DNA from: Isochrysis galbana
Taxonomy: Eukaryota; Haptophyta; Isochrysidales; Isochrysidaceae
Length of the DNA: 64,000 bases
Direction of reading: 5' to 3'
Assembly: GCA_018136815.1 (NCBI GenBank)
Contig: CM030940.1
Coordinates: 1,742,213 to 1,806,212, forward strand
Part shown: positions 20,803 through 33,279 of the stretch, piece by piece
How positions within the stretch are numbered: the first letter of the stretch is position 1
Layout of the letters: the number at the start of each line of letters is the position of its first letter
The notes under the pieces: generated by a model
Database searches by the model: none
Told to the model about the DNA's origin: nothing
Seen by the model: the letters and a program-made list of their open reading frames with translations, nothing else
Translations under genes and position numbers: made by a program

Positions 20803-21780
20803 TTACCGCCACTTTGTATACCCCTGACCCCTGCGCCCTGCGCCTGAGTGCTGAGCGGCGCTGCGCGCTGCGCGCGAGCTCCGCGAAAGGTGCTCCGCCT
20901 CACCCGAGCGCTGGGCTTGCCTTTCTGACGGATCCGAGGTTACCAGCACTGCCTCAGATGGGAACGGAAGGGACGGAAGGGAAGCGGCGAGAGGCGCGGC
21001 GGAAGTTGGGGGGTGGCCAATGACGGGCTGGACCACCTTCTCAACAGAGAAAGGCGGGAGGACGGGCTTGGGCGAGGGCGAGCGCGACGACGGAGCGGAC
21101 ATGGCTGGGCGGATCGGGTTGGATAGGCTGGGGCTGAGGGCTTGGAGAGGTTTGGTATTGAGGTAGTGTTGAGAACGAGGGACGAGAACGGGAACGAGAA
21201 CGAGAACGAGAGCGACGAACGAAGAACGACAGACGACAGACGGTTAGGGGCCGATGGACCGACGAGATGACACTACACTCACGTCAACACTCTCCACACT
21301 AACGTATCCTTATCACGGAACGCACAGGAACCTGCTGACAGCCCGAACAAGGAAGAGAATGCCGACAAGAGAGCGACGGGGCGACGGACGATCCGACGGG
21401 GGCGACAGTTACGCACAGGAATAAGGAGGGAATCTTTGGAAAACCCTTAAGTGATTTGATGAAGACCGAAGTAAAATAGCGCCACGGTATAATCCAACGG
21501 CCAACACCTGAGGGGGAATCAGGGTCACACAAGGGGGCGGTTCCTTGCACCGGCGATACCTGAACGCGCGACTTAGCCTAAAACGCGAGGAGCACGCAAG
21601 GAGGTAAGCCAGATGAGGGGCAAGCAGGCGACAAGGGAGGCGACAAAGGAGGCGAGGGCAACAAGGGCGAATGGGCGAATGTAGGATCCTGCGACGGTGA
21701 CTCGTGGCTAGCCTGCAAGGAGGGAACAAAGAAACGCAAACAACTTCTAAAACAAAAAGGTCGATCGCGGATGCGACACC
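20803..21780 (-). mobile_element. Retroelement leader, copy 2, with truncated gag-like ORF
   Basis: From 21780 down to 20927 this is the second copy of the 526-1365 sequence. It contains the same ATG (21102) and the same gag-like start (MSAPSSRSPSPKPVLPPFS). Homology ends at the GACGGATCC near 20927; beyond it the frame reads unrelated Arg/Ser/Ala sequence to a stop at 20803. The copy was therefore truncated and fused to other DNA at the very point where copy 1 continues toward RNase H. Upstream of 21780 (to ~21960) the T-poor sequence is not shared with copy 1. Confidence 0.8.
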
Positions 21781-23463
21781 CCCTTGCTAGAATCGAGCTT
21801 CCATGCGAGAGAGCAATGAGAGCGAAACAAAACCACGCAAGGGAGGAGCAAAGACGAAACAGCTAAACGAAAGGGCAGCCACACCCGTCCGGACGGTTAG
21901 GTGAAGAATCGGCGGTCGGCACGGCAGTCCGCAAGACCGCAGGATTCAGCATAATAGCCCCCTCTCTTCTCTCTTTTACGAGAGTTTTACCTGAGGGTTT
22001 AGGCGGTGTGGCTAACGCCCAACTATTACACGGCTGGCCCTGTTACACTTGCTCCCCCGGGGGGGGGTTAAGTGCAGTGGTTTTGCAAGGCGATTTTCGT
22101 GCGGGCAGAAAACAAGAGATCTCCACGCGGGGGGAACTATTCGGCGGCCGCGGGGGGGAAATTCGGCGACCGCGGGGGGCTAGGTCTGCTAGGTTTTTCT
22201 ACCTTTCCGCCGATATCGCCCTTGTTCCCCATCCCCCCACCTCTTTCCCTGCCCCCCTGCATTCCTTTATTTTTATCTAGTCGGTTTCCGGGGTCCGGCC
22301 CAAGTGCACTACCATGGCGAACATGGGCCTGGTTCGGAGTTCGGGTTTAGGGCAGGCCTTTGGGATGTCTGTTTGGTGATCCTTGGGGCGTGCGTGGAGT
22401 TGCTGTGCTTCATGCGTGGGGGGCGGCTATCTAGGTATTACAAAGCGAAGTGGCGGTTAGGTAAGGGTACGGGTGGGTAGTGGGTAGTAAGGCGTAACGG
22501 CCAAGCACACTGTCTCACATATACGTACTCATACTACACTCGTAGCGGTTCCTTTTTAGTGCAAAGGCATGATATCATCGATATAAACTATCGCTTATCG
22601 CCTTAGGGAGAGGCGTGGCGAGTGAAACCCTTTCGCCTGGTCACGGCTCGCTCCATAGTCCCAGTCTACAGTCTATAGGGTCAAACTATGTGAGCCAATA
22701 GGTTTCTTCTTGAAGCTTGAAGATGAAGAATAGGAGAACACGATTCTAGGAAATTGACTGCCCTCCCGGTCATAGTTACCAACATAAAGCTAGCTTGTGT
22801 AGCTAGAGGTGTGTGGTGTTTGGCTGAAGAGGAGTGCAAATAGTTAGCAGAGAAATGGTGGAGCGCATAGGGCATGCTGCCACCAAGAAGAACAATCGAA
22901 AGAGGCCAGGAGGAAAAATCACCTCTGGCTAGCAGCCCGTAGTCCGTCCTCTTAACATGTGCCGAGTGGTGGGTGCGGACACTTTATGTGCTTGGGCCAT
23001 CGTGGTTGGAGGCGGTAGCACAGGCAGACGGGCATGCAATATTGTTGCATGCGTATCGCTCACATCGTCGCGTCCACGCAGAAGGGTTGGCTGTGCTCCT
23101 CTCTTGCTCCGCCAGCTCAACATCATCACCCAAGGCGACTGGAGAAAGCGTCACGCCGTGTTGTATGAACATGTCAGTGGCCAACAGGTTGGTTTGCTAT
23201 TCGCCCTCTTGCTGAGCCTTGTTGTTATATGCGCGCGCGGCATCGCGTGTTGATCGCACTCAATGATCTGTGAAAAGGCGCATCGCGAAACTGCCAGCGT
23301 CGGCCACGAATCCATTAAAAGGTGGCTACACGACGGAAATAGAGTCGGTGCAAGTAGACACGACAGGAAGATGCCGTCGCATACGCATACGCTTCAGTTG
23401 GCGGCGAGGAGCTTCCCAATGGCAAGCGAGCGAACAAGGGGCCTCCAAGGAGGCCCCATCCAA
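21781..23463. other. Intergenic region containing a LINE 3'-tail copy (about 22180-22370, minus)
   Basis: Within 22180-22370 the complement reads AACCAGGCCCATGTTCGC, GGGCCGGACCCCGGAAACC, AAAGGAATGCAGGGGGGCAG and AACAAGGGCGATATCGGCGG. The same series of landmarks is found at 29945-30110 (plus), 32560-32810 (minus), 63190-63330 (minus) and, weakly, after the LINE stop at 51957-52030. I read it as the 3' untranslated tail of that LINE family. The remainder (22371-23463), including small frames at 22957-23253, holds nothing I can name. Confidence 0.6.
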
Positions 23464-26249
23464 TCAACTAGCGCGACGCGGATTGGATTTGCACTCTTTC
23501 ATGAGGTGTTGACGTAGCTTGCTCGCATCCTGGGGTAGCTCCCGCTTACAAAACGGGCAGCCATAGTACTCTATGTCCTGCCCAAGAGGCGGCGGGTACC
23601 GGAAAGCCTTAGAGCAGTCGCACTCGTGAATCAGGTGCTCGTTGAGCCCGGCGCACTCCACCACCTGCATCGAATGAGATCAGGAGGTGTCGGAGGCAAA
23701 GCGCGACATGGTGCAAGAGCGCAACGCCACCCACCGAGGAGCGGGATGGGGAAAAGCGACGACATGCCGTGACATCATACCTGAGCGCACTGCTCGCACG
23801 ACGTGAGCATGGGACATTCCTTCCAGAAGTGGAGATCGAGGGCCTCCTCACTCTCCCATGCCGGATTGCGTTGCAGGCAGAACTGGCATTGGTCGGGGTC
23901 TACGATGTCCTCCTCCTCTCCCACGCCGACTGGCTCGTCGTGTGGCGGCCGCACCGGCGGCGGCGCAGGTGGCGCCACGTGACCTCCACCCGTAGCACCG
24001 CGCGTTGCAGCTGGGTGGACAGAGGGTGACAAACCTCCCCCGCCTCGCTCGAGCGATTCGAGCAGAGGATCGCGCAGCGCAGGCTTGAGGTCAGCCAGGT
24101 GCCTGCTGAAGATATTCACGTCACCCACGAGCGCATAGAGCTCGTGCGCCACCTCGGTCGCCTCGGAGCGCACGGCGCCCGAGGCTGAGCCGAGCGCCTC
24201 CTTGACCAACTTGAGAGCGGGAGTCGTCAGTACCGACACCATGTTGCCGTACTCTTTGAGCAGGCGCTTGAGCGGCGTGAGCCTGCCCAACCACGCATGT
24301 GCGTTGTTGCGCTTACTCGCGGGCAACGGCGCGACGAGCAGGTGGCCGATCGCGACAGGCCCCAATCCTTCGACGTTGCACATTGCAAAGATGCCGCCCT
24401 CGGCCGCCTCGCGAACGCGAGAATTTGAGTCGCCCAGCTTGTCCCTCCACTTCTCGAGGAGAGGCCGCAGCTCGCGCTCGGCATCCGAAGGGGCGCAAAG
24501 CGACGAGATGGGTGAGGCGAGGAGCGCCGACTCCACCTCGAACGAGGCGAGGAAAACGTTCACCATCTTGTCTGCCGCTCCAAGGAGCATTACGCGCACT
24601 GCGCCCGTCACGAGGCCACGCCCCCGATCCATCTTGGAGGGCAGCACCGCGCCAATGCGCGACATCGCCGCCTGACGGACGGACCATGTGCGCGAGTAGA
24701 GCCCCCCCACGAGCTCCTCGCCAAAAAGCTCGAGAAGCCCGTTGGCGTCGGCCTCCTTGCGCGCCGCCGCCGTAAGCGGCTCTGCTGGCGGGACGTCGTC
24801 CGCCGAGTCGATCGACGAGGCGGCCTCCGGGGGTGGCGGCCTCGCGGCGCCAATCGGCCGCTCATCATGTTCTCGCTGGTTGGTAGCGCGGCGTAACCCA
24901 CCCAGACCTGCTGCAGGTGGCATCTCCTGCGGGGTGCGGTCCCTCACCGACATGTTTGCGAGCTTGGCCGCTGGTGGGTCGGGCACAGCGCTGCCGAGGA
25001 GTTGACTACCAGAGGCGGGTCGTGAGCTGCGAGCACCGTCCATCGACGGCCTTGCCGCCGGCGGTCCGGGCTCTGCCGCCGGCGCTTGCGACTGCGGCGG
25101 AGGTGTACCCTCGCGCGGCAGCGGGCTGGCGAGCGCCGACCGCGGCGGCGGCTCCACCTCGGGCAGACTGTCCTCCTTGGCGATCGATGGCGGCGGCTGG
25201 CGGTGCGGCGGCACATACTCTTCCTGCGGCGCGGGTGCTGGCGCGAGAGCCTCTTGTGCCATCCGGTTGATCCTGTCCTGCGCTGCCTGCAACTCGTAGT
25301 CGCGTGAGGGGTCGCTGCTCTCGCTCGGGTGCTGCGCAGCTCGGGGCATGACGCTGGAGCGCCGTGCAAAGGGCGACAGCTCAGCAGGCACCACAGCGTG
25401 CGGAGGCGCAGGCGGTGGCGGCTGTGGCACGCCGGCCGACGCCCGGAGCACATTGATCTCGTCCTTGATCAGCTTGGCCGCGTCGTAGTCCTCGCGCGCC
25501 ACCGCTGCGATTTTCTTGCGCTCCAGGTCACACAGTTGGACGCCCACGGCGCGCAGCTTCTCTATGCTAACCTTGAGTCGCTTCGCCTCCTCGTAGTCCT
25601 CGGCCGCCACTGCCGCGTCCTTAGCCGCGAAGAGCTCCTGCAGCATGGCCATCACGCCACCGTCGATTGCCGGCTCCCGCCCGGCGTCAGCAATCGGCGG
25701 GGGCCGCTCCGCCATCGCCACAAGCGGCTCGACTCGCGGAGCGTCCAGCTCGCGCGGTCCAACCTTGGCGCCGCCAGTGCCCACCACACGGATCGCGAGC
25801 ACGCCCAGCTGGTTGTACAAGTTGTGCTCGTTGACGTGGCACTTGTGCAGCAGCAGTCGTAGGTAGTGACCCTCAGCAAGCCGCGGCACGTACACCGTCT
25901 TAAGCTCGCGCGCCTGAAATTTAGATCGCTCGTTGCCGTCGAGGGAAAAGTGGCCCAGTCGCGTGAAGCTGACTCCGGCGACCCCTCTCGCCGGCGGCGT
26001 GGAGACGCCGGGCGCGAGAGTTCCGATGAAGAGCTCTACGCGTGTTGCAATCTTGAACTGGTGGGAGAGGAGCTGGACCTGCTGGACGCTCGCCAGGGAA
26101 GAGAATTTGAGGATGAGCTCCTGAGGGAAGTCGCAGAAGTGGGCGCTCTGCCAGCCGCGTGAGGCGGAGTGGAAGCTCTCGAGCTCTCGTGCGGGATGCT
26201 CAGCATCCTCAGATGAGGCGGCTGTGACGGTGTACGTGAGCAGACTCAT
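23464..26249 (-). CDS. CEP104: CEP104 ciliary tip protein, 2 exons, 889 aa
   Basis: Exon 1 is 26249-23781 and exon 2 is 23664-23464, joined in phase 0 across a 116-nt GT-AG intron that splits the zinc-finger array. The N-terminal domain has ARELESFHSASRGWQSAHFC and FPQELILKF, then LKTVYVPRLAEGHYLRLLLH and NLYNQLGVLAIRVVG, matching the CEP104 beta-sandwich. Two helical repeats, EDYEEAKRLKVSIEKL and EDYDAAKLIKDEINVL, are the central coiled region. A Pro/Ser linker leads to a TOG-like helical array (about residues 480-740). The C-terminus has zinc fingers CQFC...LHFWKECPMLTSCEQC, then VVECAGLNEHLIHEC and GCPFCKREL. CEP104 binds tubulin and EB1 at the tip of cilia and supports ciliogenesis. Its length is close to the human protein (about 925). 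Its presence implies a flagellated stage. Confidence 0.95.
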
Positions 26250-26319
26250 CCCAAAGGCGTGGGTGAGCTGCGGAGAGCCAACGAGAAGGACGCAGCGCCG
26301 TCACGATCCGCCGGACGCC

Positions 26320-27110
<791 letters not shown>

Positions 27111-28587
27111 GCCCTAAAAGTACTTTACTCACCGCGGGTCAGGGGTTCCAAATAGTTTTAAAACACCCGACCTTAACTGTTAGAACGTTAGAACACCGCT
27201 CCGATCTCCCGCGTGCGCCGCCCACTCAACCTTCTGTCGCTTCTTCCGTTTCTTGTTTCTTCCGGGGGGCTGTCTCCGGTATTGCTCCCCCCCCCGGTAC
27301 AGTGCCCACCGGTACATATGCCCCTCCCCCGGGTACAATGCCGTGGCAATCGAGTCCACCCCCCATCCCACGTTCGCGACGGAACGCGACGCTGTTAGAG
27401 CAAGGCTGATCTCACTCTTGGAGATTGCCTGCGAGGGCGCGCCGGCAGCTAGCGCGGAACGCGGTTCTTGTGGGGAGCTCATGGAGCTTTCCTCGGGGTT
27501 GACTACGGGCATGGTGATCGACGCACGACGCACGACGCACGCACGGAGCACGGTGGGCGCGGAAGTGCGGAAGGAGGCTTGTGGGAGGTGGTGGCAGCGA
27601 CTGGGGGTGGCTCAGGCGCGTGCTTGACTTGTATTGACTCGTTGACTCGGGGTATAGACTCGGGAACTCGGGGGGACTCGCTTGGGAACACGGTGGGCCT
27701 CGACGAAGTTGCTACAAAAATCACTCACAAGAAACCAAAAACCAAAGTCCTTGGGCTCAGAAAACTAACGTAAACACTCCGGAATCATACGATAAACAAA
27801 CCCCTCCCCGCGCGGCGAAGGCTGAAGTCGCGATCGCTCGTCATGCGCGAAGAAATACGGAAAGAGAGCGCAAAACTACGCAAACGAAGGGTTCGAACTA
27901 TCGTTAAAGAGAAACTCGTCCGCTGAAGCCAACGCGGAGGGTCGAGGAGAGGTCCAAACTCGCGCGGGGGGAGAAGGCGATGTGCGGAGAGACCTTCTTT
28001 CTAGACAAGCGACGAGCAAGGGGCGACGAAACAAGACGCGAGACGCGAGGCGCGTGCCATTCGTTCTTCCTTTCTTTCATCGAAACCGCGACGAAACTAA
28101 CATTAAACGTCGGTGCCCCCTCCGCGAGGATCGCGAAGAAGAACGGACGAGATGGAGGCAATCATCGAAGGAACCGCGAGAGGAATCGAAGCGAGGGGGG
28201 GAACAACGACGGCCGGAGGAAACGAACCGCGCGCGGGGGAGAAGAGAACCTCGCGCGGGGGGGGGGGGGGATTAATATAACGGCCGGAGGCGACGGACGG
28301 CACGCCGAGGGAAAGAACCTGCCGCGGGGGGGGGCGAGGGACCGAGGGCACGGCGGGGCAGCGTGGGAGGGCGCGAGGCCGATCTCGGAGCGAGATCGCG
28401 TCCTTTCCCTCGCGGAGCGCGGAGAGACCCCCCACGAGATATCTTGGGACCGGAGAATGTTTTGGACGAATCTTCTTGCCGTCGGCCGAGGAGAGGCGGA
28501 CGGAGAGAGAGAGAGAGAGAGTCTCGCAGAGCGACTGCAGAACGAGAAGTCGAAGTCATGCCGGTTTATTACCTTAAACGAGCCAAC
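27111..28587. other. T-poor intergenic region, no gene recognised
   Basis: From about 27620 to 28560 the plus strand is strikingly poor in T (A/C/G-rich, with GAAACC, GCGAAG and GGGGG motifs); equivalently the minus strand is A-poor. This resembles the complement of the retroelement leaders at 700-1365 and 21100-21900 and of the LINE 5' region, so a degraded element on the minus strand is plausible, but no coding motif supports it. Poly-G runs at 28256-28270 and 28326-28334 interrupt all frames. Confidence 0.4.
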
Positions 28588-28770
28588 AATTACAGTAACA
28601 GCAAAAACAAAATTCGAATCGCAAATTTCGAGACCAAAACCTGCAAACCTGGACTTGAGACCATGGGGAATCCGAATCTGTGTGTCTTGTGCGTCAGTGG
28701 CAACACGGGGAACTGTTCAATTGTAATTGTGAGCGCGTACCTTACACGAATATTCATGCCTACAGCCTTC
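28588..28770 (+). repeat. Dispersed repeat shared with 59478-59650 (inverted)
   Basis: Landmarks in order are ACAGTAACAGCAAAAACAAA, AATTTCGAGACCAAAACC, GACTTGAGACCATGGGGAAT, CCGAATCTGTGTGTCTTG and GAATATTCATGCC. The complement of 59478-59650 has the same series with substitutions. No coding capacity is conserved between the two copies. Confidence 0.7.
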
Positions 28771-28888
28771 AGATGGGCAGGAATACAACAGACGCTCATC
28801 TCGCGAATTGCGAATTGAAACTGAGCCTCACTAAAGCTAAAGGCGACAGGACGATCCCTCCGCTACATGTCCCCATCAAACCTCAAAC

Positions 28889-29937
28889 TTAGCCCGGTCA
28901 CTCACCCTTTTTAACCACTATTTCCCACCTCCCCTGGGTGTCCAAGGATTCCTCAGGGTCCCCCCCTACCTGCCCCGGCAACTCCCTCCCCCCTCCGAAC
29001 GACCCCCTCCCGCCCCACGAATGGCAATGGCGTCGGTGAGTGACTCCCCTCCCTTCCCCCGCTCGTGGCGGTCTATTTTGGGAGATTGGGGCGGGCGCTC
29101 ACGGGAGAGAATCGAAATGGTGAATGTGGGTTTCGAACATGCGAGGACTACAGGCTCGTAGGCAGAGGGCCGTTCGATCGAGCCGGCAGCTGACGCGGCT
29201 GTGAAAGAGTCGTTGGTTGTTGCTTGCGGGAAGATGTAAGATGTCTGAAAGGTCATAGTAGGAGTCGGGTCTGACAGTGTCTGCCATCGAGCGCTTCGAG
29301 CGGAGAGGTAGACTGAGGTTCAGAGGATTGCAACGCGTGGCGTCGGAGAGTAGAGACGAGGCTAGCTAGCGAGCTAGTGGGAGAGAGAGAGAATGAAAGT
29401 GAGAGCTTCTTAGTTAGGTCAAAGGTAGACACGAGGGGCTACAACGCGGGGACTCAAAAAAAGCTGATCCCCAGAGACACACAAACTAAACCAAACGGGG
29501 CGAAAACTAACCACACTTGGACGGACGGCCAAGCGTCGGCACCAAGGCAACTTAGCAGCGCACGGACATGCGACAGGGGGGGGCGGCACAACGAGGGCAG
29601 ACCTCGCTGGGGCTCCTCACCAGCTGGCAGCCATTGCGAGGCCGACAGCCGGCGATCGGCCGACGCGGAACCTCCGCGTTTCTTATGGGGATTCGCCCGA
29701 CATTCACTGCTTTGATTCCCTCACGCGCGCGATCCTCCCATTCTCCCAAAATAGACTTCCATGGGCCGGACAAGGCGGGGGAGTCACTACTCACCGACGC
29801 CATGGATTTTCGTGGGGTAGAGGGGGTTCGCGCGGGGGGGGGGGGTCTGGGGGGGCAGGTAAGGGGGGTCCCTAGGGAATCCTTGGACACCCAGGAGGGG
29901 TGGAAAATAGTGGTTAAAAAGCGTGAGTGACCGGCCT
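28889..29937. mobile_element. Foldback-like structure: convergent copies of the TAGCCCGGTCACT repeat
   Basis: The left end (28889 rightward) and the right end (29937 leftward) begin with the same ~40 bp: CCGGTCACTCAC, TTTTTAACCACTATTT and CTGGGTGTCCAAGGATTC. Both continue through the C-rich tract, GGCGTCGGTGAGT and TCTATTTTGGGAGA. The arms are roughly 240-280 bp and diverged by substitutions and C-run length. About 500 bp of unrelated sequence separates them. This is what a long-TIR/foldback element or two head-to-head insertions would look like. No target-site duplication is obvious and no transposase is present. Confidence 0.65.
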
Positions 29938-29944
29938 ATTACGT

Positions 29945-30110
29945 GAGAGACGAGAGACCCCACGCTCAGAACCTGGCCCAAGAAAGTGCACCTGGACCGG
30001 ACCTCGGAAAGCCCGAACAAAAAGGAATGAAGGGGGTAAGGGAAGGAGGTGGAGGGAAGGGAGATAAGGGTGGTGCCGGCAGAAACGGAAAGGAAGCATT
30101 ACCTAGATAG
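29945..30110 (+). repeat. LINE 3'-tail copy (plus orientation)
   Basis: This stretch reads AGAACCTGGCCCAAG, GGACCGGACCTCGG, AAAAGGAATGAAGGGGGTAA, GGAGGTGGAGGGAAGGGAGA and AAGGGTGGTGCCGGCAGA. It matches the complements of 32560-32810, 22180-22370 and 63190-63330. Because at 32.6 kb the same sequence directly follows a LINE ORF2 C-terminus, these are best read as 5'-truncated LINE insertions reduced to the 3' tail. Confidence 0.7.
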
Positions 30111-30235
30111 CAGTAGGTGTTAGCCGCGAATCTTTAGATGTTTTTTTATGTGTGCTGCACACACCCGGCTAGATTCGTTGCATAGCGCAGGCACGGGCTA
30201 CAGTGAGCGTGCTCTCGGCGCCTGATCACTATTCC

Positions 30236-32381
30236 TCACACGGTGCATCCCTTGTGATGGGCGCTCACGTAATCGTACTGATGTATCCAAAAGTTGGCGG
30301 CGTACTTAGTGCCTTTCAACACTGGCAGCGCCTCGTGGTGCGTGCGATCGTCCTTGGTGAAAGGGCGGTCGTTGAAGGTGGCCGGCCAGAGTACTGCTCG
30401 TCCCTTCTTGGGCTGCACGGTGAAACCGCCATCGAACTTGGTTCCTCCCCCCTCTTCAACATCTGCATCGACCAAGATGTGGGTCATGAGTGAGAGAGGA
30501 TAAAGGAGCCGCTCAGAGTTTGAGGGAGCATCAGACTTCGCTCAGAGCTCTGATATCTTGCGCCGGCGCAAGATGCTGAGAGAGCTGTCACACACGCGGG
30601 GCGATGGCGGCACCTGAAAGATAAAGGAAGAAAGTGTACACTCGTGGACCGCACGGCATACTCTCGAGCTCAGGAATAGTGTCATGGTGCCTCCGGTAAA
30701 ACTATAGGGACGGGGCAGACGTGTCAAGTGAGATGCACAATCCTTTAGCATCCCAAGACCCCTCGCGCCTCGCCGTCTTTAAGGCAATTCATGCGTGTTA
30801 ATCAGCAGGCGACGCTATCGTCCTCTAGGTTCGCCTAGAGCGATACTCAGGCCGCACGTGCTTGTTGTACGAATCGAATGGCCGGAATTGACAAGAACGA
30901 GCAGGATGGGCTAGCATGAGGCCATGACTGCGGGATGCAGCATCCATGGCCGTGTTTTTATTGTACCTGACAATCGGGGTCATTGGGCGCTTTGCAAGGC
31001 ATATATCGTAGGAGCTGGATGAATTCAGAGTAGTTTGTGGAAGGCACCCGAGTCACCTGCATTCATAAAGCGCGGGCTGGTCAAATGCATTGACATGAGC
31101 GCAGCATGGCGCCCAACGACTTGGGCAGTGTTCCACTCTCCTTAGACATGCGCTCCGAGAGCGCCTGCACATGCTTGTCGGCAAGACACTCCTTCGTGTC
31201 ACACCACGTGGTCCACGATGTTCGAATCTCAGAAGTGAGAGGGATAAATTCGCCATCATCCGAGCGACCACCTGTGGATCCCGGCAAGATCGACGCGCTC
31301 ACTAGCGTGGGGCGATGGATGGAGCCGCAGGGAACGTACACCGCAATCCTCACGGGAGTCGACCGTCACGTTCGGACTTGGGCAAAGCATGCTGCCGGCC
31401 ACTCCGCGCGCGTGAGACGCTTGTGCAGTAGTCTGAGGGGCGCTCGCACGCCAATACCGGAAGCAGTAGAGCGAACAAATCTGCCCTCGGCGTGCTTGAG
31501 GAGTGCGTCGACCTCCTCGTCTGTAATGAAGTCCTCAAAAGTGATTACAGGCGGATCCTCCGAAAGCAGCTAGGATGGGAGGGGCGAGACAAAGATGGGT
31601 GGCTCGTGGAAGGGAGGCTAGTAGGATGCCACTGAAATTGGCCGTGCAGGGATACTGGCCGGTCACCTGCGGCGAGTATTGCGGGAAGTTGGACATGGCG
31701 ATTTCGAAGGTCTCGCGCATCGCGCCTGGTGGTACGGCTGGCTTGGCGTCCGGGTCGACAGGGCATCGCTTCTTGAAATCGAGCATATCGCACGTTCCGC
31801 AGGTGGCGGCGCATCTGTAGCCGCAACAAAGATGAGCAGGCGTTATGGGCACGCCGCAGAGCGTATACTTTGATTTCCACCCATCGCCCCGCGAGCTACG
31901 CAAACAACCCAGCCCCGTCCTTGAGAATGACCACTATAGCCTCACATCACGCCACTCACTTGAGCTTCATGTAGACTGGATTATTTTCACATTCTCCTTG
32001 TGCCGCCCATATGCCGCAAGAGCCGCTCGTGTCTTTGTCTCGGCAGCTGGCGTCAGGCACGGGAACGCTGACCGAGGGTGGGCAGCCGCAGGATAAGGAA
32101 CAGTGCACGGACATGTACGCCTGACGCGCCACATGCGGCCGGCTTGGGTGAACAAGAAGGCGGAGAGTGCAGGAAGGGCTCCATTCCAGCTATCGTTGCT
32201 CAATCTGGTCATCTACAAGGTGCGCGCAGCGTACCGGGTTATTTTGGCACTCTCCATCGGCCGCCCAGAGCGGACAAGCGTCGGCTACTTCCGCCGAGTC
32301 GGAACACTCCGCACCACGCGAGCTCTGCAGCAGAAGCGCAAGCGCAAGCAGCTGCAGCACGTCGAGCATCGCCCGCCGCAT
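30236..32381 (-). CDS. Prolyl 4-hydroxylase with two N-terminal ShKT domains, 8 exons, 367 aa
   Basis: Exons (minus, 5' to 3'): 32381-32235, 32120-31960, 31814-31667, 31569-31458, 31271-31141, 31056-30967, 30701-30614, 30462-30236; total 1104 nt, one frame. Residues 1-23 are a signal peptide (LQLLALALLLQSSRGA). Two Cys-rich ShKT modules follow: CPLWAADGECQNNPAYM...CSLSCGC and CGIWAAQGECENNPVYMKLK CAATCGTC. The P4H domain starts near residue 155 (ITFEDFITDEEVDALLKHA), with RTSWTTWC, the HxD pair H268/D270 in FYRRHHD, RVYTFFLYLSDVEEGGG, QPKKGRAVLWP, and the distal His and Lys in HEALPVLKGTKYAANFWIH. Such enzymes hydroxylate peptidyl proline in the secretory pathway using Fe(II), O2 and 2-oxoglutarate. 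Six introns are GT-AG; the fifth (31140-31057) can only be spliced in frame as AAG|GAGAGT...GCAG, a GA-AG intron. Confidence 0.92.
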
Positions 32382-32559
32382 CCGCGCACACAAGAGGCGT
32401 AACTCGTAATTTATTTGGGGGCCGGAGGATGGATCCAGGTTTCCGCGAGCCCAAAAGGAGCGAACAAGGTTTAATGGAGCAACCCAGGGATAAAAAAAAA
32501 ACATCTGAAGATTCTGGGCTACACACCTACTAGACTAGGGTACTTCCCCATCCCTACTG

Positions 32560-33215
32560 TCACCGCCCTTAACTTCCCTTCCCTCCACCTCCTCCCCTTT
32601 CCCCCTTCATTCCTTTGTCTTCGGTATCCGGGGTTTGGCTCGGGTGCGCTACCACGAGCCTGGTTCAGAGCGCGTGTTCCGGGCAGGCCTGTTGCTGGTC
32701 AAATGTCGTCGCGTGTCTGTCGGGTCGCGGGCGTGCTCGTCCTTTTCTCACCCTTTCTGGTCGCTATCGTGTCTCGGTGGGTTTATGTCCAATCGAGGTG
32801 TACCTCGTCACAGGCTTATTCTGGTTCGGGTCTCTCGGCAATTATATATGCCACCCCCATCGAGGTGGTCAGGGTCCGCAGCTCTAGACTTGGTTCTAGC
32901 TTACCTCTTGCACCTATTGTGAATAAAGGGTATACATCGTTCATGTCGATCCTTTTCTTCGGCTGTCTGCCCATGCCTGCTTGGGCGGTCCTTGCCGAGT
33001 CTGTTGTACTCGCAAATAGTAGTGCCTTGCTTAGCGTCGTGTACCTATCTATCGTTCTTATCAGCACTGATTCCTCCGAGAATTCAATGCCATCGTAGTG
33101 TATCCTGTAGAAGTCTGTTAAAATATATCTCCACGCTAGAGTGTAGAGTATGGAGAGCGATCGCGGTGTTTCCCCCCCGGGGTGCATGAAAAGGTTATCT
33201 ATGATTACTTCTTCC
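32560..33215 (-). mobile_element. 5'-truncated LINE: ORF2 C-terminus plus 3' tail
   Basis: On the minus strand about 33215-32816 encodes LAWRYILTDFYRIHYDG ... VYPLFTIGARGKLEPSLELR ending at a stop. It aligns with LAWRYILTDFYNIQYGN ... VSPLYTVDKDFNIGTSEDLL at the very end of the LINE at 47-52 kb. Downstream (32815-32560) is the 3' tail with CTCTGAACCAGGCTCG, GAGCCAAACCCCGGATACC and AAAGGAATGAAGGGGG. Only the last ~130 codons of ORF2 remain, the usual outcome of incomplete reverse transcription. The upstream (higher-coordinate) side passes into a GCGAGA simple repeat. Confidence 0.8.
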
Positions 33216-33279
33216 CTGCTTCTACCGCTTCGGGGGGTGTACCTTGCCAGTTTGTCGAGCGTTTCGAATATGTTTACTA

